DNA from: Bradyrhizobium sp. AS23.2
Lineage (GTDB): Bacteria > Pseudomonadota > Alphaproteobacteria > Rhizobiales > Xanthobacteraceae
Reading direction: 5' to 3'
DNA: 64,000 bases
Assembly (NCBI RefSeq): GCF_001908185.1
Contig: NZ_LGHM01000028.1
Location: 1-64,000, forward strand
Shown here: one piece after another, positions 1 through 9,078 of the stretch
Position numbering within the stretch: position 1 is the first letter of the stretch
How the letters are laid out: every line of letters starts with the position of its first letter
Program-made: the position numbers and the translations under genes
Notes under the pieces: generated by a model
What the model was told of the DNA's origin: nothing
Database searches by the model: none
The model's input: only the letters and a program-made list of their open reading frames with translations

Positions 1-95
1 CTAGAGTCTCTCCGCGGAGGCAGTCTGGATTGCTTCGCGGAGCCTGTCATCGGGCCGCGCTTCGCGCGGACCCGGTGGCTCGCAATGACAGCATA
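1..95. repeat. Dispersed palindromic intergenic repeat (edge copy)
   Basis: This stretch contains the motif GTCAT..GGGCCGCGCTTCGCGC..GACCC..GGCTCGCAATGAC together with CTCCGCGGAGGCAGTCTGGATTGCTTCG. The same modules recur around 27784-27842, 34175-34254 and 57194-57273. It lies just after the end of the adjacent minus-strand dehydrogenase and looks like a member of a dispersed hairpin family; no coding potential is seen. Confidence 0.6.
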
Positions 96-1176
96 CTATC
101 TCCACGGCTGCACGATGATCTTGGTGTGCGCCTCGGGATTGGCGAGATCGGTGAACGCTTTCGCAACGCCGTCGATGCCGACCTCGGCGGTCACCATCGC
201 GGCGGCATCCACCTGCCCTTCCGCGATCAGGCGCAGAGACGCCGCGAACTCGTCCGGGGTGTAGCCGAGCACATACTGGACGTTGAGCTCCTTCATGATG
301 CCCAGCATGGGTTCGCTCCTGTCGGTCTCCATGCAGACACCGACCACGACGACCTTGGCATCACGCGGCGCGCCTTCGAACACCTGCTGCAACAGGCCGG
401 GCACGCCGACACATTCGAAGATGATTGCCGGCTTCAGCGGTGGCAGCATGGCCTGGAACGGCGGGCGTGCAGTTTTCTCGGCGTCCGACATCTGCGCGTG
501 CTCGGCCCAGGTCGCATAGGGCTGCGACACCTTGGGATCGACGACGATGTCGGCGCCGAGCTTTGCCGCAAGCGCACGCCGCGCCGGCGAATAGTCGGCG
601 GCGACGATCGGGTGCAGCCCCCCGGATCTTCAGCGCCGCGATCACCGCGAGCCCGACCGGTCCGCAGCCGATGACGAGCGGCACCTCGCCGCCGCGGATG
701 TTGGCTTTTGCCACGGCGTGGACGCCGACCGCGAGCGGCTCGGTCAGCGCGGCGTGTTCGGGGGCAAGACCGTTGGGCACTTCGAGCAGCAGTGCTTCGC
801 TGAGCAGCATCGCCTCGGCGTAGCCGCCGACATTGTCGTTGGAATAGCCGATGCCCTCGATGCCCTGTGGCGTCACGAGCGCCGGCAGCGAGCAGACACG
901 CGTGCCGGGCTTGAGCTTGCGCGCGGTGCCCGGGCCGTAGTCGACGACCTCGCAGCAGAATTCGTGACCGAATACGACGTCACGGGCGAGGTCCATCGGC
1001 TTGCGCCCGACCTTCCGCGCCATCTCAACCATGCAGTGGGCGTGCTGACGCGCATGCAGATCGGAGCCGCAGATGCCGCAGGCGAGCGTCTTGACCAGCA
1101 CCTGGCCGGCGGCCGGCGTCGGCTCAGCCATTCGGTCGACGACAATCTCACCGTTCCTAAAAATCGCAGCGCGCAT
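96..1176 (-). pseudogene. Zinc-binding alcohol dehydrogenase, interrupted by a +1 frameshift
   Basis: This is a medium-chain dehydrogenase/reductase split between two frames. The N-terminal part has the catalytic zinc cysteine and the structural-zinc region (ACGICGSDLH), GHEF, and the start of the NAD(P)-binding fold (VIGCGPVGLAVIAALKIRG). The frame then runs into nonsense at a run of six C (plus strand 618-623). Removing one base restores LHPIVAADYSPARRALAAKL and the full C-terminal half ending at 96. The two frames differ by exactly one base, so a single inserted base in a homopolymer explains everything. It may be a real inactivating mutation or a sequencing error; the rest of the gene looks intact. 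Substrate is unknown. Confidence 0.85.
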
Positions 1177-1235
1177 CCGGCTCCTCCCATGTTGTTGGAG
1201 CCGTTGATAGCACGAAGCGGGCGCGCGAACTTGCG

Positions 1236-2177
1236 TCAGGGGTTCGGGGAACGCTCTTCCAGCACCAGAAGCTGTGCGCGGCGGATGCGCTCGCGATGGG
1301 CGATGTAGAGGCCGCTGGCGACGATGAAGGCCGCACCGGTGACGGTCCAGACGTCAGGCACTTCGCCGAACAGGAAGAAGCCCAAAATGCTGACCCAGAG
1401 CAGCTGCGTGTAGGAGAACGGCGCCAGCACCGAGGCATCGCCGTAGCGGTAAGCCAGCACGATGATCCACTGGCCGACGGTCGAGGCAACGCCGATCACG
1501 ATGCCGAGCCCGATCGCGGTCCAGGTCGGCGTCACCCAGACGAACGGCACCATCAAGCTGAGGATCGCAACGCCGGTGAGCGCCGAATAGGCCATCGTGG
1601 TGAGGACGGCTTCACGCCCGCTCATCATGCGCGTCAGGATCAGCGCGGCAGCCCAGCAGAATGCCGAGACAATCGGGAAGAACGCGGCGACGTGGAACGC
1701 GCTCGAGCCCGGCCGCAGGATGATCATCACGCCGATCAGGCCGAGCGCGGTGGCGATCCAGCGGCGCATGCCCACCTTCTCGCTCAGGAAGACGATCGAC
1801 AGCGCGGTAACGAACAGCGGCGACACGAAGCCGGTGGCGGAGGCTTCCGCGATGGGGAGGAAGCGCAGGCCGGTGATGAAGAACAGCGAGGAGCCGAGCA
1901 GTGCAATGCCGCGCATCAGCTGCAACCCGAGCCGTTCGGTGCGCATCGCATGGAGCGGAGAGCCCGGCAGCATCACCGGCGTGAACATCAGCGCAAAGAC
2001 CACGAAGCGGATCCAGGTGATCTCGATCGACGGCAGGCTCGACGACAGATATTTCGCGGTGACGTCGGAGCAGCCGAGAAACACCGTCGACAACAACACC
2101 AGCGCGATGCCCTTGAAAGGATGATCCACGCGGGCAGGCGCGCGGCGAGCCTGCTGCTTCTTCTCCGGCACGAGCAT
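1236..2177 (-). CDS. EamA/DMT-family permease
   Basis: The protein of about 313 residues carries around ten hydrophobic segments in two similar halves, the layout of drug/metabolite-transporter (EamA, RhaT-like) inner-membrane permeases. The first segment begins at FKGIALVLLSTVFLGCSDVTAKYL, and the second half starts near AFFPIVSAFCWAAALILTRMM. The start at 2177 (MLVPEKKQQARR) is chosen because the frame upstream encodes low-complexity, non-membrane sequence, although the ribosome binding site there is weak. The cargo cannot be inferred. It stands alone between the frameshifted dehydrogenase and the aldo/keto reductase. Confidence 0.8.
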   Translation of the reverse strand: MLVPEKKQQARRAPARVDHPFKGIALVLLSTVFLGCSDVTAKYLSSSLPSIEITWIRFVVFALMFTPVMLPGSPLHAMRTERLGLQLMRGIALLGSSLFFITGLRFLPIAEASATGFVSPLFVTALSIVFLSEKVGMRRWIATALGLIGVMIILRPGSSAFHVAAFFPIVSAFCWAAALILTRMMSGREAVLTTMAYSALTGVAILSLMVPFVWVTPTWTAIGLGIVIGVASTVGQWIIVLAYRYGDASVLAPFSYTQLLWVSILGFFLFGEVPDVWTVTGAAFIVASGLYIAHRERIRRAQLLVLEERSPNP

Positions 2178-2367
2178 GGGAATACTGTCGAGCCTTGCGG
2201 CTGCGGCGGGCGGCGGTGTCACGGCTGGAACCCGGGGCAAAATGCGAATCGAGAACGATCTTAAAAAAACGACAAATGCGCCGCGTTCACAACTTCCGAA
2301 AACAGGATGCCGATATGCGCCGATCGCCGCGCGCGTCAATACTCCATTCATAATAGGCGTTTGTGCG

Positions 2368-3207
2368 CTACAGCATGGGCAGGCTGCGCGGCTTCGGGCC
2401 GCGCGGAAACGCCGCATCCAGCGCCACAATCTCCTCTTTCGTCAGCACGAGATCACCGGCGGCCGCATTTTCACCGGCATGCTCCGCGGACGAGGCCTTG
2501 GGGATCGCGAACACCGTAGTTGCACGGGTGAGGAAGCCCAGCGCGACCTGTCGCGGTGTCACGCGACGCGCGTCCGCAATGCGCGCCAGCACCGCGCCGC
2601 CCTTGCTGCTGCTTGCGGGGAACTCGTCATGGCCGAACGGCGAATAGGCGACCACCGCGACACCATGCTGATCGCACCACGAGATCACCGCATGCTCGAT
2701 CGCGCGCTCCTTCAGATGATAGAGCACCTGATTGCAGGCGATCTTGCCCTCACCCGCAACGTCGAGAATCTCGTCGAGATCATCCGCGTCGAAATTGGAG
2801 ACGCCCCAGGATTTGATCTTGCCGGCCTTCACCAGATCCTCGAACGCCGCGACGGTGTCTTCCAGCGGATAGGAGCCACGCCAGTGCAGGAGATAACAGT
2901 CGAGCCGATCGGTCTTGAGCCGCTTGAGCGAGCGCTCGCATGCGGTGATGGTGCCGCGGCGCGAAGCGTTGCTCGGCAGCACTTTTGAGACAAGGAACAC
3001 CTCATCGCGACGGCCCGCGATCGCATCCGCAATGACGAGCTCGGCATCGCCATACATCTCGGCGGTGTCGATGTGCGTCATGCCGAGATCGAGTCCACGC
3101 TGGAGCGCCGCGATCGCGCGCCTGCGATCGCCATGGTCGAGATACCAGGTGCCCTGCCCGATGACGGAGACGTCAGCGCCGGTCCGGCCGAAGGGGTTTG
3201 TGTTCAT
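2368..3207 (-). CDS. Aldo/keto reductase
   Basis: A 279-residue soluble NAD(P)H-dependent oxidoreductase of the AKR superfamily (TIM barrel). The tetrad residues are visible: Asp and Tyr in HIDTAEMYGDAE, Lys in VFLVSKVLPSN and His in CYLLHWRG. The C-terminal half holds the cofactor-binding GVSNFDADD, YSPFGH and IPKASSAEHAGENA motifs. The start at 3207 (MNTNPFGRTG) is supported by AGGAG five bases upstream; a longer start 15 bases earlier lacks this. The closest resemblance is to DkgA/YafB-type 2,5-diketogluconate or methylglyoxal reductases, but the true substrate is not evident. Confidence 0.88.
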   Translation of the reverse strand: MNTNPFGRTGADVSVIGQGTWYLDHGDRRRAIAALQRGLDLGMTHIDTAEMYGDAELVIADAIAGRRDEVFLVSKVLPSNASRRGTITACERSLKRLKTDRLDCYLLHWRGSYPLEDTVAAFEDLVKAGKIKSWGVSNFDADDLDEILDVAGEGKIACNQVLYHLKERAIEHAVISWCDQHGVAVVAYSPFGHDEFPASSSKGGAVLARIADARRVTPRQVALGFLTRATTVFAIPKASSAEHAGENAAAGDLVLTKEEIVALDAAFPRGPKPRSLPML

Positions 3208-3226
3208 GTCTGCTCCTGTCAATTCT

Positions 3227-3363
3227 CCCTCTCCCCGTTCTTACGGGGAGAGGGTTGGGGTGAGGGGCTGCTTCCGCAATAACGCTAGCAGTAGCATTCG
3301 CGGAGACTCCCCCTCACCCGCCGCGCTTCGCGCGTCGGCCTCTCCCCGCACGCGGGGAGAGGC
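3227..3363. repeat. Pair of CTCTCCCCG..CGGGGAGAG hairpin repeats
   Basis: Two perfect short inverted repeats lie between the aldo/keto reductase start and the end of the SMP-30 gene. They are CCCTCTCCCCGT/ACGGGGAGAGGG at 3227-3254 and GCCTCTCCCCGC/GCGGGGAGAGGC at 3338-3363, joined by GGTTGGGGTGAGGGG and its near-complement CCCCTCACCC. The whole block can fold into one long cruciform. A related hairpin occurs at 9035-9060. Confidence 0.75.
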
Positions 3364-3369
3364 GAAGAA

Positions 3370-4269
3370 CTACAATCCGCCGATATCCGCGACCAGCACG
3401 CTACCGGTTGCGGACTCCGTGATATAGAGCCGATCCTTCTTCGCGCCACCGATGGCAACATTGGTGCAATTCGGTCCCGCGCACGATTTCACCCGCGCGA
3501 TCAACTCGCCGTTCGGCGCGAACACGAAGACGTGGCCGAGCGAGGCGTGACCGACGAACAGGCGACCGCTCGCGTCCATCGTCATGCCATCGGGCCCCGA
3601 CGTGCCGAACAGCGAGCAGAAGCGGCCGACCTTGGACACGCTGCCGTCCATCATGAACGGCAACCTCCACACCGCATTGTCGCGCGTCATCGCGACGAAC
3701 AGCACAGTCTCACTTGGGTCGAGCACCAGGCCGTTCGGACTGATGCCGGTGTCGATCAGGCAATCGAGCCTTCCGTTCGGCGCCAGCCGATAAACCCGAC
3801 CGCTCGGATCGTGCAGGCCGGTCTGGCCCTGATCGGTGAAATAGATGTCGCCGTTGGAGGCTAGATGCAGATCATTGCAGCCGCGGAAGGATTCCGAGTT
3901 GCGCGCGGTCAGCACCGGCTTGATGCCGCCGGCCTTCGCATCGAGCTCCATGATGCCGTGCATGTAGTCGGCGACCAGGATGCGGCCGTCGGCCGCGATC
4001 TTCAGCCCGTTCGGCCATCCCTCATACTCGATCACCAGCGACCATTCGCCGTCAGGCGCAATGCGAAAGATGCGGCCGAAGGGAATGTCGACGATGTAGA
4101 GATTGCCATCTCTGTCGAACGACGGCCCCTCGATGAAGCTATCGGTCGGCGCACCCGGCCGGTTGGCATCGGCCCAATCGGTCCGCACGTCCTTGCGACG
4201 GAATTTGTCGGGCATGGCGGAGAAAATCTTGGTTTCGATCAGGCGCGGCGGCGTTTCCAGGTACATCAT
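3370..4269 (-). CDS. SMP-30/gluconolactonase/LRE-family protein
   Basis: A 299-residue six-bladed beta-propeller of the SMP-30/gluconolactonase family, which hydrolyses sugar lactones using a divalent metal. Typical elements are EGPSFDRDGNLYIVDI (blade 1, metal Glu), the ADGRILVADY repeat, SFRGCNDLHLASNGDIYFTDQG (Asn/Asp metal ligands) and GISPNGLVLDPSETVLFVA. There is no signal peptide, so it is probably cytoplasmic. The start is one of two adjacent ATG codons (4269, 4266); the upstream reading frame looks non-coding. It is isolated, with repeats on both sides, so the pathway is unknown. Confidence 0.85.
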   Translation of the reverse strand: MMYLETPPRLIETKIFSAMPDKFRRKDVRTDWADANRPGAPTDSFIEGPSFDRDGNLYIVDIPFGRIFRIAPDGEWSLVIEYEGWPNGLKIAADGRILVADYMHGIMELDAKAGGIKPVLTARNSESFRGCNDLHLASNGDIYFTDQGQTGLHDPSGRVYRLAPNGRLDCLIDTGISPNGLVLDPSETVLFVAMTRDNAVWRLPFMMDGSVSKVGRFCSLFGTSGPDGMTMDASGRLFVGHASLGHVFVFAPNGELIARVKSCAGPNCTNVAIGGAKKDRLYITESATGSVLVADIGGL

Positions 4270-4395
4270 GGTTGTTGTTATGCGTGTTGAGGGGGAGTGC
4301 GCGGCAGCATAGGCCGCAATGGAGGGCGCGTCGATTGGTGCGGAGGACATAGCAGCGTTCGCAATGGCTGAGCATTCGAATACGAGCATATGTCA

Positions 4396-4572
4396 TTCTC
4401 GTGTCCCGGACGCGCTGCGACGCCCCATAGCGCGTCGAAGACGCGCGTACACGCGCTTATGGCGTTGCGGCGCAGAGCCGGGACCCAGGAAGGTCACCAC
4501 ACACCCCGCTGTTGGATGGGCCCCGGCTCTGCAGCGCATCACTTCGTGCTGCGCGGCGTCCGGGGCACGAGA
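4396..4572. repeat. ~175-bp dispersed repeat, copy A
   Basis: This block begins TCTCGTGTCCCGGACGCGCT and ends CCGGGGCACGAGA, so its ends are inverted repeats. It contains internal palindromes (AGCGCGTCGAAGACGCGCGT) and the phrases GGCGTTGCGGCGCAGAGCC and GGGCCCCGGCTC. The same phrases occur in the same order, on the opposite strand, at 34284-34457. It fills the gap downstream of the nitrate reductase gene. No reading frame is supported. Confidence 0.75.
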
Positions 4573-4596
4573 CCTAGCACGTGTAAGAGAGAGTTA

Positions 4597-7299
4597 TTAC
4601 CCCGCCGCACCTGCGAGCTTGGCCTGCTTCGCCGGCGCCTCGGTCTGCGCGATCAGGCGCTTCAGCTCGGGGATGCAGGAGCCGCAATTGGTGCCGGCCT
4701 TGAGCTTTGCGCCGATCTCGGCCTCCGTGCGCGCGCCGGCGGCGATAGTGTCGCAAATAGTGCCGCGGCCGACGCCGAAGCAGGCGCAGACAATCGGCCC
4801 GGTCGAAGCGGCGCCTTCGGCGGACTTCCCGGACAGCAGCACGCGGCGCTGCTCGTCGGTGACGAGGTCGGCCGCGAACAAACTCTTCACCACCTCCCAG
4901 TCGCCGGCATCATGCGCGGGACCGACGAACAGGCAGGTCTCGATGCGATCGCCTGCGAACGACGCAGCGCGGTAGACGCCACCGCCGAAGTCGTAATATT
5001 CGGCGACATCCTCGCCGGCGACGTCGTCGAGCCAGGCCGGCCAGCGCGAAAGATCCGCATTGTCGGCGAAGAGATAGCCGAAGCCGCCCGCAAGCGTGAC
5101 ACGGGTCCACAACAGGTTCGACGGCAGATCGAGCTGCTTGCGCGAGAGTGCGAAGCCGCGGAAGACATATTCGCATGGCGCGATCGCGGCGGGTGTCGCC
5201 TTCGCCTCCGGCTGCCCCGAAAACGGATCGGTGAACGGCGCTACCAGCGCGCCGACGCGGCCGTGCGAGGCATTCATCGCGCTCCAGTGGATCGGCGCGA
5301 ACAGCGTGCCGCGCTGCTGCCGCTCGCTCACGACGGCCTTCAGGATGCACTGGCCGTAATCGGTGGTAACGCGCGCAAAGCCGTCATGGACGATGCCGTG
5401 TTTGCTGGCGTCGTCAGGGTGAATCTCGACGAACGGCTCGGGCAGATGAGCACCCAGCCGCTGGCTCAGGCCCGTGCGCGTCATGGTGTGCCACTGGTCG
5501 CGGATGCGCCCGGTGTTGAGCCGCAGCGGACGCGACGGCCCGATCTCGCCGCGCAGTGACGGGACCTCCGGCGCGACGAAGCGGGCTTTGCCGTCATTGG
5601 TGAAGAAGCCGCCTTTCGCAAAGAAGCGCTCGCCGGGCGCCTCGCCTTCGCACGCCGGCCACTGCACGGGCTTCAACGCGTCGAAGGCTTCGTCGGACAG
5701 CACAGTCAGCGCGCCGATGTCGAAATCGCGGCTGCCGCTGTTCTCGAATGCCGAGAGCGCGGCATGCTCGCGGAAAATGTCGGCGGCGGATTTGTAGTTA
5801 AAACTATCGCCGAAGCCGAGACGCTTGGCGGTCTCGCTCAGGATCCACCAATCCGGCCGCGCCTCGCCCGGCGCCGGCAGGAACGAACGCTGGCGCGAGA
5901 TGCGCCGCTCGGAGTTGGTCACCGTGCCCGACTTCTCGCCCCAGGCCAGCGCAGGCAGCAGCACATGCGGCCCCGCCTCCACCGTGTCGTTGGAGAGCAC
6001 ATTCTCGGAGACCACGAACAGCTCGAGCTTCCTCAGGGCCTCACGCACGAAATCCGCATCGGGCAGCGACACCGCAGGGTTGGTGCCCATCACCCAGAGC
6101 GCCCTAACCTCGCCGCGATTGATCGCCTCGAACAGCTGCACCGCCTTTAACCCCTCATGGGTGGCGATGCGCGGCGCCTTCCAGAACCGCCGCACGCGGT
6201 CGATGTCGGGTGGCGTGAAGTTCATATGCGCGGCGAGCTGGTTGGCGAGCCCCCCGACCTCGCGACCGCCCATCGCGTTGGGCTGGCCGGTGAGGGAGAA
6301 CGGCGAGGCACCTAGCTTACCGATGCGGCCGGTGGCGAGATGGCAGTTCAGGATCGCGTTGACCTTGTCGGTGCCCTGCGCCGACTGGTTGACGCCCTGC
6401 GAGTAGAGCGTGACGACGCGTGGCGTGTCACGGAACATCCTGAAGAAGGTGGCAACGTCCTGCTCGGAGAGGCCCGTCGCCAGCGCAGTCGCGGTGACGC
6501 TGCCGGCGATGTTGCGCGCGCGCGCCAGCGCGTCGTCGAATCCGTCGGTGTTCTGCGCGATGTAATCCCGGTCCAGGGCCCCGTTGTCGGCGAGATGGAC
6601 GAACAGGCCGGAGAACAGCGCGGTGTCGGTGCCCGGCTTGAGGCCGAGGAACAGATCGACGTCGCTTGCGGTGTCGGTGCGGCGGGGATCGACCACGATC
6701 ATGCGCGCGCCGCGCTCCTGCCGGTTCCTGAGCATACGCTGGAACAGCACGGGATGGCACCAGGCCGCATTCGAGCCGACGAAGACCAGCAGATCGGCCT
6801 GGTCGAGATCCTCATAGCAGCCGGGCACGGTATCGGCGCCGAAGGCGCGGCGATGGCCGGCGACCGAGGACGACATACACAGCCGCGAATTGGTGTCGAC
6901 ATTGGCCGTGCCGACAAAGCCCTTCATCAGCTTGTTGGCGACGTAATAGTCCTCGGTGAGCAGCTGGCCGGAGAGATAGAACGCGACCGCATCGGCGCCG
7001 TCGCGCGCGATAATATGCTGCATGCGATGAGCGACGTGATCGAGCGCATCGCTCCAGGCAACGCGCTCCAGCACGCCCTTGCAGCGGATCATCGGATAGA
7101 GCAGCCGGCTTTCGAGCCCGACGGTCTCGCCGAGCGCGGAGCCCTTCGAGCACAGCCGGCCAAAATTGGCGGGGTGGTCGGGGTCGCCCGCGATCGCCGC
7201 GCCGCCTTTGCCATCGGGCGTCGCCAGCACACCGCAGCCAACGCCGCAGTAAGGGCAAGTCGTTCGCGTCGTCCGGAGCGTCGGGTCGATCGCCGTCAT
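4597..7299 (-). CDS. nasC: Assimilatory nitrate reductase, molybdenum catalytic subunit
   Basis: A 900-residue molybdopterin-guanine-dinucleotide oxidoreductase of the NasA/NasC type, reducing nitrate to nitrite in the cytoplasm. The N-terminal [4Fe-4S] ligands are Cys15, Cys18, Cys22 and Cys50 (CPYCGVGCG...LCSKG). The molybdopterin domain includes GSNAAWCHPVLFQRM and MGTNPAVSLPDAD, and the molydopterin dinucleotide-binding domain follows (TMTRTGLSQRL, HPDDASKHGI). The last ~60 residues form a BFD-like [2Fe-2S] domain (CACFGVGRGTICDTI...TNCGSCIPELKRLI), probably the entry point for electrons. There is no twin-arginine signal, so the enzyme is not periplasmic NapA. It is the last gene of narK-bjgb-flp-nasC, one base after flp. 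No nitrite reductase gene follows. Confidence 0.95.
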   Translation of the reverse strand: MTAIDPTLRTTRTTCPYCGVGCGVLATPDGKGGAAIAGDPDHPANFGRLCSKGSALGETVGLESRLLYPMIRCKGVLERVAWSDALDHVAHRMQHIIARDGADAVAFYLSGQLLTEDYYVANKLMKGFVGTANVDTNSRLCMSSSVAGHRRAFGADTVPGCYEDLDQADLLVFVGSNAAWCHPVLFQRMLRNRQERGARMIVVDPRRTDTASDVDLFLGLKPGTDTALFSGLFVHLADNGALDRDYIAQNTDGFDDALARARNIAGSVTATALATGLSEQDVATFFRMFRDTPRVVTLYSQGVNQSAQGTDKVNAILNCHLATGRIGKLGASPFSLTGQPNAMGGREVGGLANQLAAHMNFTPPDIDRVRRFWKAPRIATHEGLKAVQLFEAINRGEVRALWVMGTNPAVSLPDADFVREALRKLELFVVSENVLSNDTVEAGPHVLLPALAWGEKSGTVTNSERRISRQRSFLPAPGEARPDWWILSETAKRLGFGDSFNYKSAADIFREHAALSAFENSGSRDFDIGALTVLSDEAFDALKPVQWPACEGEAPGERFFAKGGFFTNDGKARFVAPEVPSLRGEIGPSRPLRLNTGRIRDQWHTMTRTGLSQRLGAHLPEPFVEIHPDDASKHGIVHDGFARVTTDYGQCILKAVVSERQQRGTLFAPIHWSAMNASHGRVGALVAPFTDPFSGQPEAKATPAAIAPCEYVFRGFALSRKQLDLPSNLLWTRVTLAGGFGYLFADNADLSRWPAWLDDVAGEDVAEYYDFGGGVYRAASFAGDRIETCLFVGPAHDAGDWEVVKSLFAADLVTDEQRRVLLSGKSAEGAASTGPIVCACFGVGRGTICDTIAAGARTEAEIGAKLKAGTNCGSCIPELKRLIAQTEAPAKQAKLAGAAG

Positions 7300-7300
7300 G

Positions 7301-8518
7301 TCAAGCCGCCTTGGATGGGCGCGCAGGCGCGCGGCCGAACATCATGTCGCTGCGGATCGCGGCCACCTTCTCGCGATTGCGGATCAGCTCGAGATACCAG
7401 AGCGCATCGGCGGTATCGCCGATCAGCACAGCGCCGGTGAGCCGGCCGTCGGCGATGACGAGCTTCTTGTAGGTGCCGCGCCTGCGGTCGGTGAGCACGA
7501 GGCTCTCGCTGCCCTCCCCGCCCATGAAATCGCCGGCGGAGAACACGCTGACGCCCGATACCTTCAGATTGGTCGAGACCACGCTGCCCTGGTAAGCGGC
7601 GGCACGGCCGGAGAGATGCCGCGCCAGCACCCGCGCCTGCTCGTAGGCGGGCTCGACGAGGCCATAGCATGTGCCGCGATGCTCGGCGCATTCGCCGAGC
7701 GCGTAGATGTCGGGCGAAGCCGTCTGCATGACGTCATTGACGACAATGCCACGGTTGACCGCGATGCCGGCGTCCTTGGCCAGCCCAATGTTGGGCCTGA
7801 TGCCGGCAGCGAAGATCACCGCATCGGCCTCGATGCGGCTGCCGTCCGCGAGTTCGACCGCTTCGACATGGCCCTCGCCATGAATGCGGGCCGTCGACGC
7901 ATTGAGCAGGATGCGGATGCCCTTGCGTTCGACCAGCGTCTTGAGCAGATCGGCCGCAGGCAGATCGAGCTGGCGCTCCATCAACCGGTCCATCAGATGC
8001 AGCAGTGTCACCGGCGCGCCGGCCTTGGCGAGGCCGTAGGCTGCTTCAAGTCCGAGCAAGCCGCCGCCGACCACGACGACGCGCTTCTTCGCTGCCGCAA
8101 GAGTCAGCAGCAGATCGACATCGCGGGTATCGCGGAACGTATGTACGCCGGCGAGATCGGCGCCGGGTACGTTCAGCCGCAGCGGCGTCGAACCGGTGGC
8201 AAGCACCAGCTTGGAATATTCCACACTCTCCTCGCCGGCGATCTTGAGCTCGCGGCGGCCGGTGTCGATCTCGGTGACGCGATAGCCATAGCGCACGGTG
8301 ACGCCGCGATGGCGCCACCAGTCGGCCGGCCGCAGCTCGATCTCGTGCGAGCCGGTCTCGCCGGCCAGCACGGACGAGAGCAGCACGCGATTGTAAGCGA
8401 GCCGCGGCTCATCGCCGATCACGGCAACCGCGTAGCGGCCGAGTGCGGTCCTGGCGAGTTCATCGACCAGACGCGCAGCCGCCATACCGTTACCGACGAT
8501 GACCAGCGGTTCGCTCAC
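7301..8518 (-). CDS. flp: FAD-dependent NAD(P)H oxidoreductase of the nitrate assimilation operon
   Basis: A 405-residue flavoprotein with two Rossmann motifs: VIVGNGMAAARLVDEL at the N-terminus (FAD) and VVVGGGLLGLEAAYGLAKAG near residue 150 (NAD(P)H). The ATG-like LATGSTPLRL and the second FAD motif SPDIYALGECAEHRG are also present. It resembles the flavin domain of NirB/NasB nitrite reductases without their siroheme part. In Bradyrhizobium this gene (flp) sits between bjgb and nasC and is thought to supply electrons to nitrate reductase, and perhaps to the haemoglobin. It starts 11 bases after bjgb and ends one base before nasC, so translation is probably coupled. Confidence 0.9.
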   Translation of the reverse strand: MSEPLVIVGNGMAAARLVDELARTALGRYAVAVIGDEPRLAYNRVLLSSVLAGETGSHEIELRPADWWRHRGVTVRYGYRVTEIDTGRRELKIAGEESVEYSKLVLATGSTPLRLNVPGADLAGVHTFRDTRDVDLLLTLAAAKKRVVVVGGGLLGLEAAYGLAKAGAPVTLLHLMDRLMERQLDLPAADLLKTLVERKGIRILLNASTARIHGEGHVEAVELADGSRIEADAVIFAAGIRPNIGLAKDAGIAVNRGIVVNDVMQTASPDIYALGECAEHRGTCYGLVEPAYEQARVLARHLSGRAAAYQGSVVSTNLKVSGVSVFSAGDFMGGEGSESLVLTDRRRGTYKKLVIADGRLTGAVLIGDTADALWYLELIRNREKVAAIRSDMMFGRAPARPSKAA

Positions 8519-8529
8519 AAGACGTTCTC

Positions 8530-8958
8530 CTATTCAGCAGCCTGCGGCTGCGCGCCGTAGGCCTCGGAAATCATGTAGTCCGACAGCACGCCGTAAGCGT
8601 CTCTCCAGGCCGTTGCCAGTTCGGGCGTCCAGGATTCGCCGAGGCCCTTCTCCAGGGTCCACAGCAAGGTCGCGCCGACCACGGGATAGTGTTCGGCCTT
8701 GGCGCCGTAGGCGATGTGACGCCTGGCAAGCGCGGACGCCGCGGGAAGAATCGAGTCCAGGTTCGACAATCCGCTGACGACGGCGGCCAGCACGCCCATC
8801 AGCTTCTTGCGCTGCTCGGTCATGTCCTCGGGAAACATCGCGCGCACGGACGGCGCCACCTCGAACAGCCGATCGTAGAAAAGGACCGAAGCCGCTTCCG
8901 AAATCGGTGCGACCTTGGAAAAGCTCTGCTGGACGAGGGCGATCTGCTCTGGCGTCAT
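8530..8958 (-). CDS. bjgb: Single-domain bacterial haemoglobin (Bjgb-like)
   Basis: A 142-residue globin without the reductase domain of flavohaemoglobins. Globin landmarks are the B-helix LFYDRLFEVAPSVRAMF (B10 Tyr28) and the F-helix proximal histidine at His81 in ALARRHIAYGAKAEHYPVVG. The start at 8958 has GGAGAA just upstream. Its position between the NarK transporter and the Flp flavoprotein fits the Bradyrhizobium Bjgb protein, implicated in removing nitric oxide made during nitrate assimilation. Flp could act in trans as its reductase. Confidence 0.93.
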   Translation of the reverse strand: MTPEQIALVQQSFSKVAPISEAASVLFYDRLFEVAPSVRAMFPEDMTEQRKKLMGVLAAVVSGLSNLDSILPAASALARRHIAYGAKAEHYPVVGATLLWTLEKGLGESWTPELATAWRDAYGVLSDYMISEAYGAQPQAAE

Positions 8959-9034
8959 GATGTTCTCCTGCCTGTTGGGTTTGCCTTGGTGCGCGCCATT
9001 GCGAACCAGGTTCATGGTCAAACTGTCGGGCAAT

Positions 9035-9060
9035 GCTTCTCCCCGCGTACGGGGAGAAGC
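9035..9060. repeat. Intercistronic hairpin between narK and bjgb
   Basis: A perfect 10-bp stem (GCTTCTCCCC / GGGGAGAAGC) with a six-base loop lies in the 120-bp gap between narK and bjgb. It belongs to the same sequence family as the repeats at 3227-3363. It has no T run, so it is more likely an RNA processing or stabilising hairpin than a terminator. Confidence 0.65.
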
Positions 9061-9078
9061 GAGATTCGTACCAGTCCT

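Noticed and set aside
4390..5559. A 389-codon plus-strand frame opposite the end of nasC
   Set aside because: It is antisense to the nitrate reductase C-terminus and begins inside a dispersed repeat.
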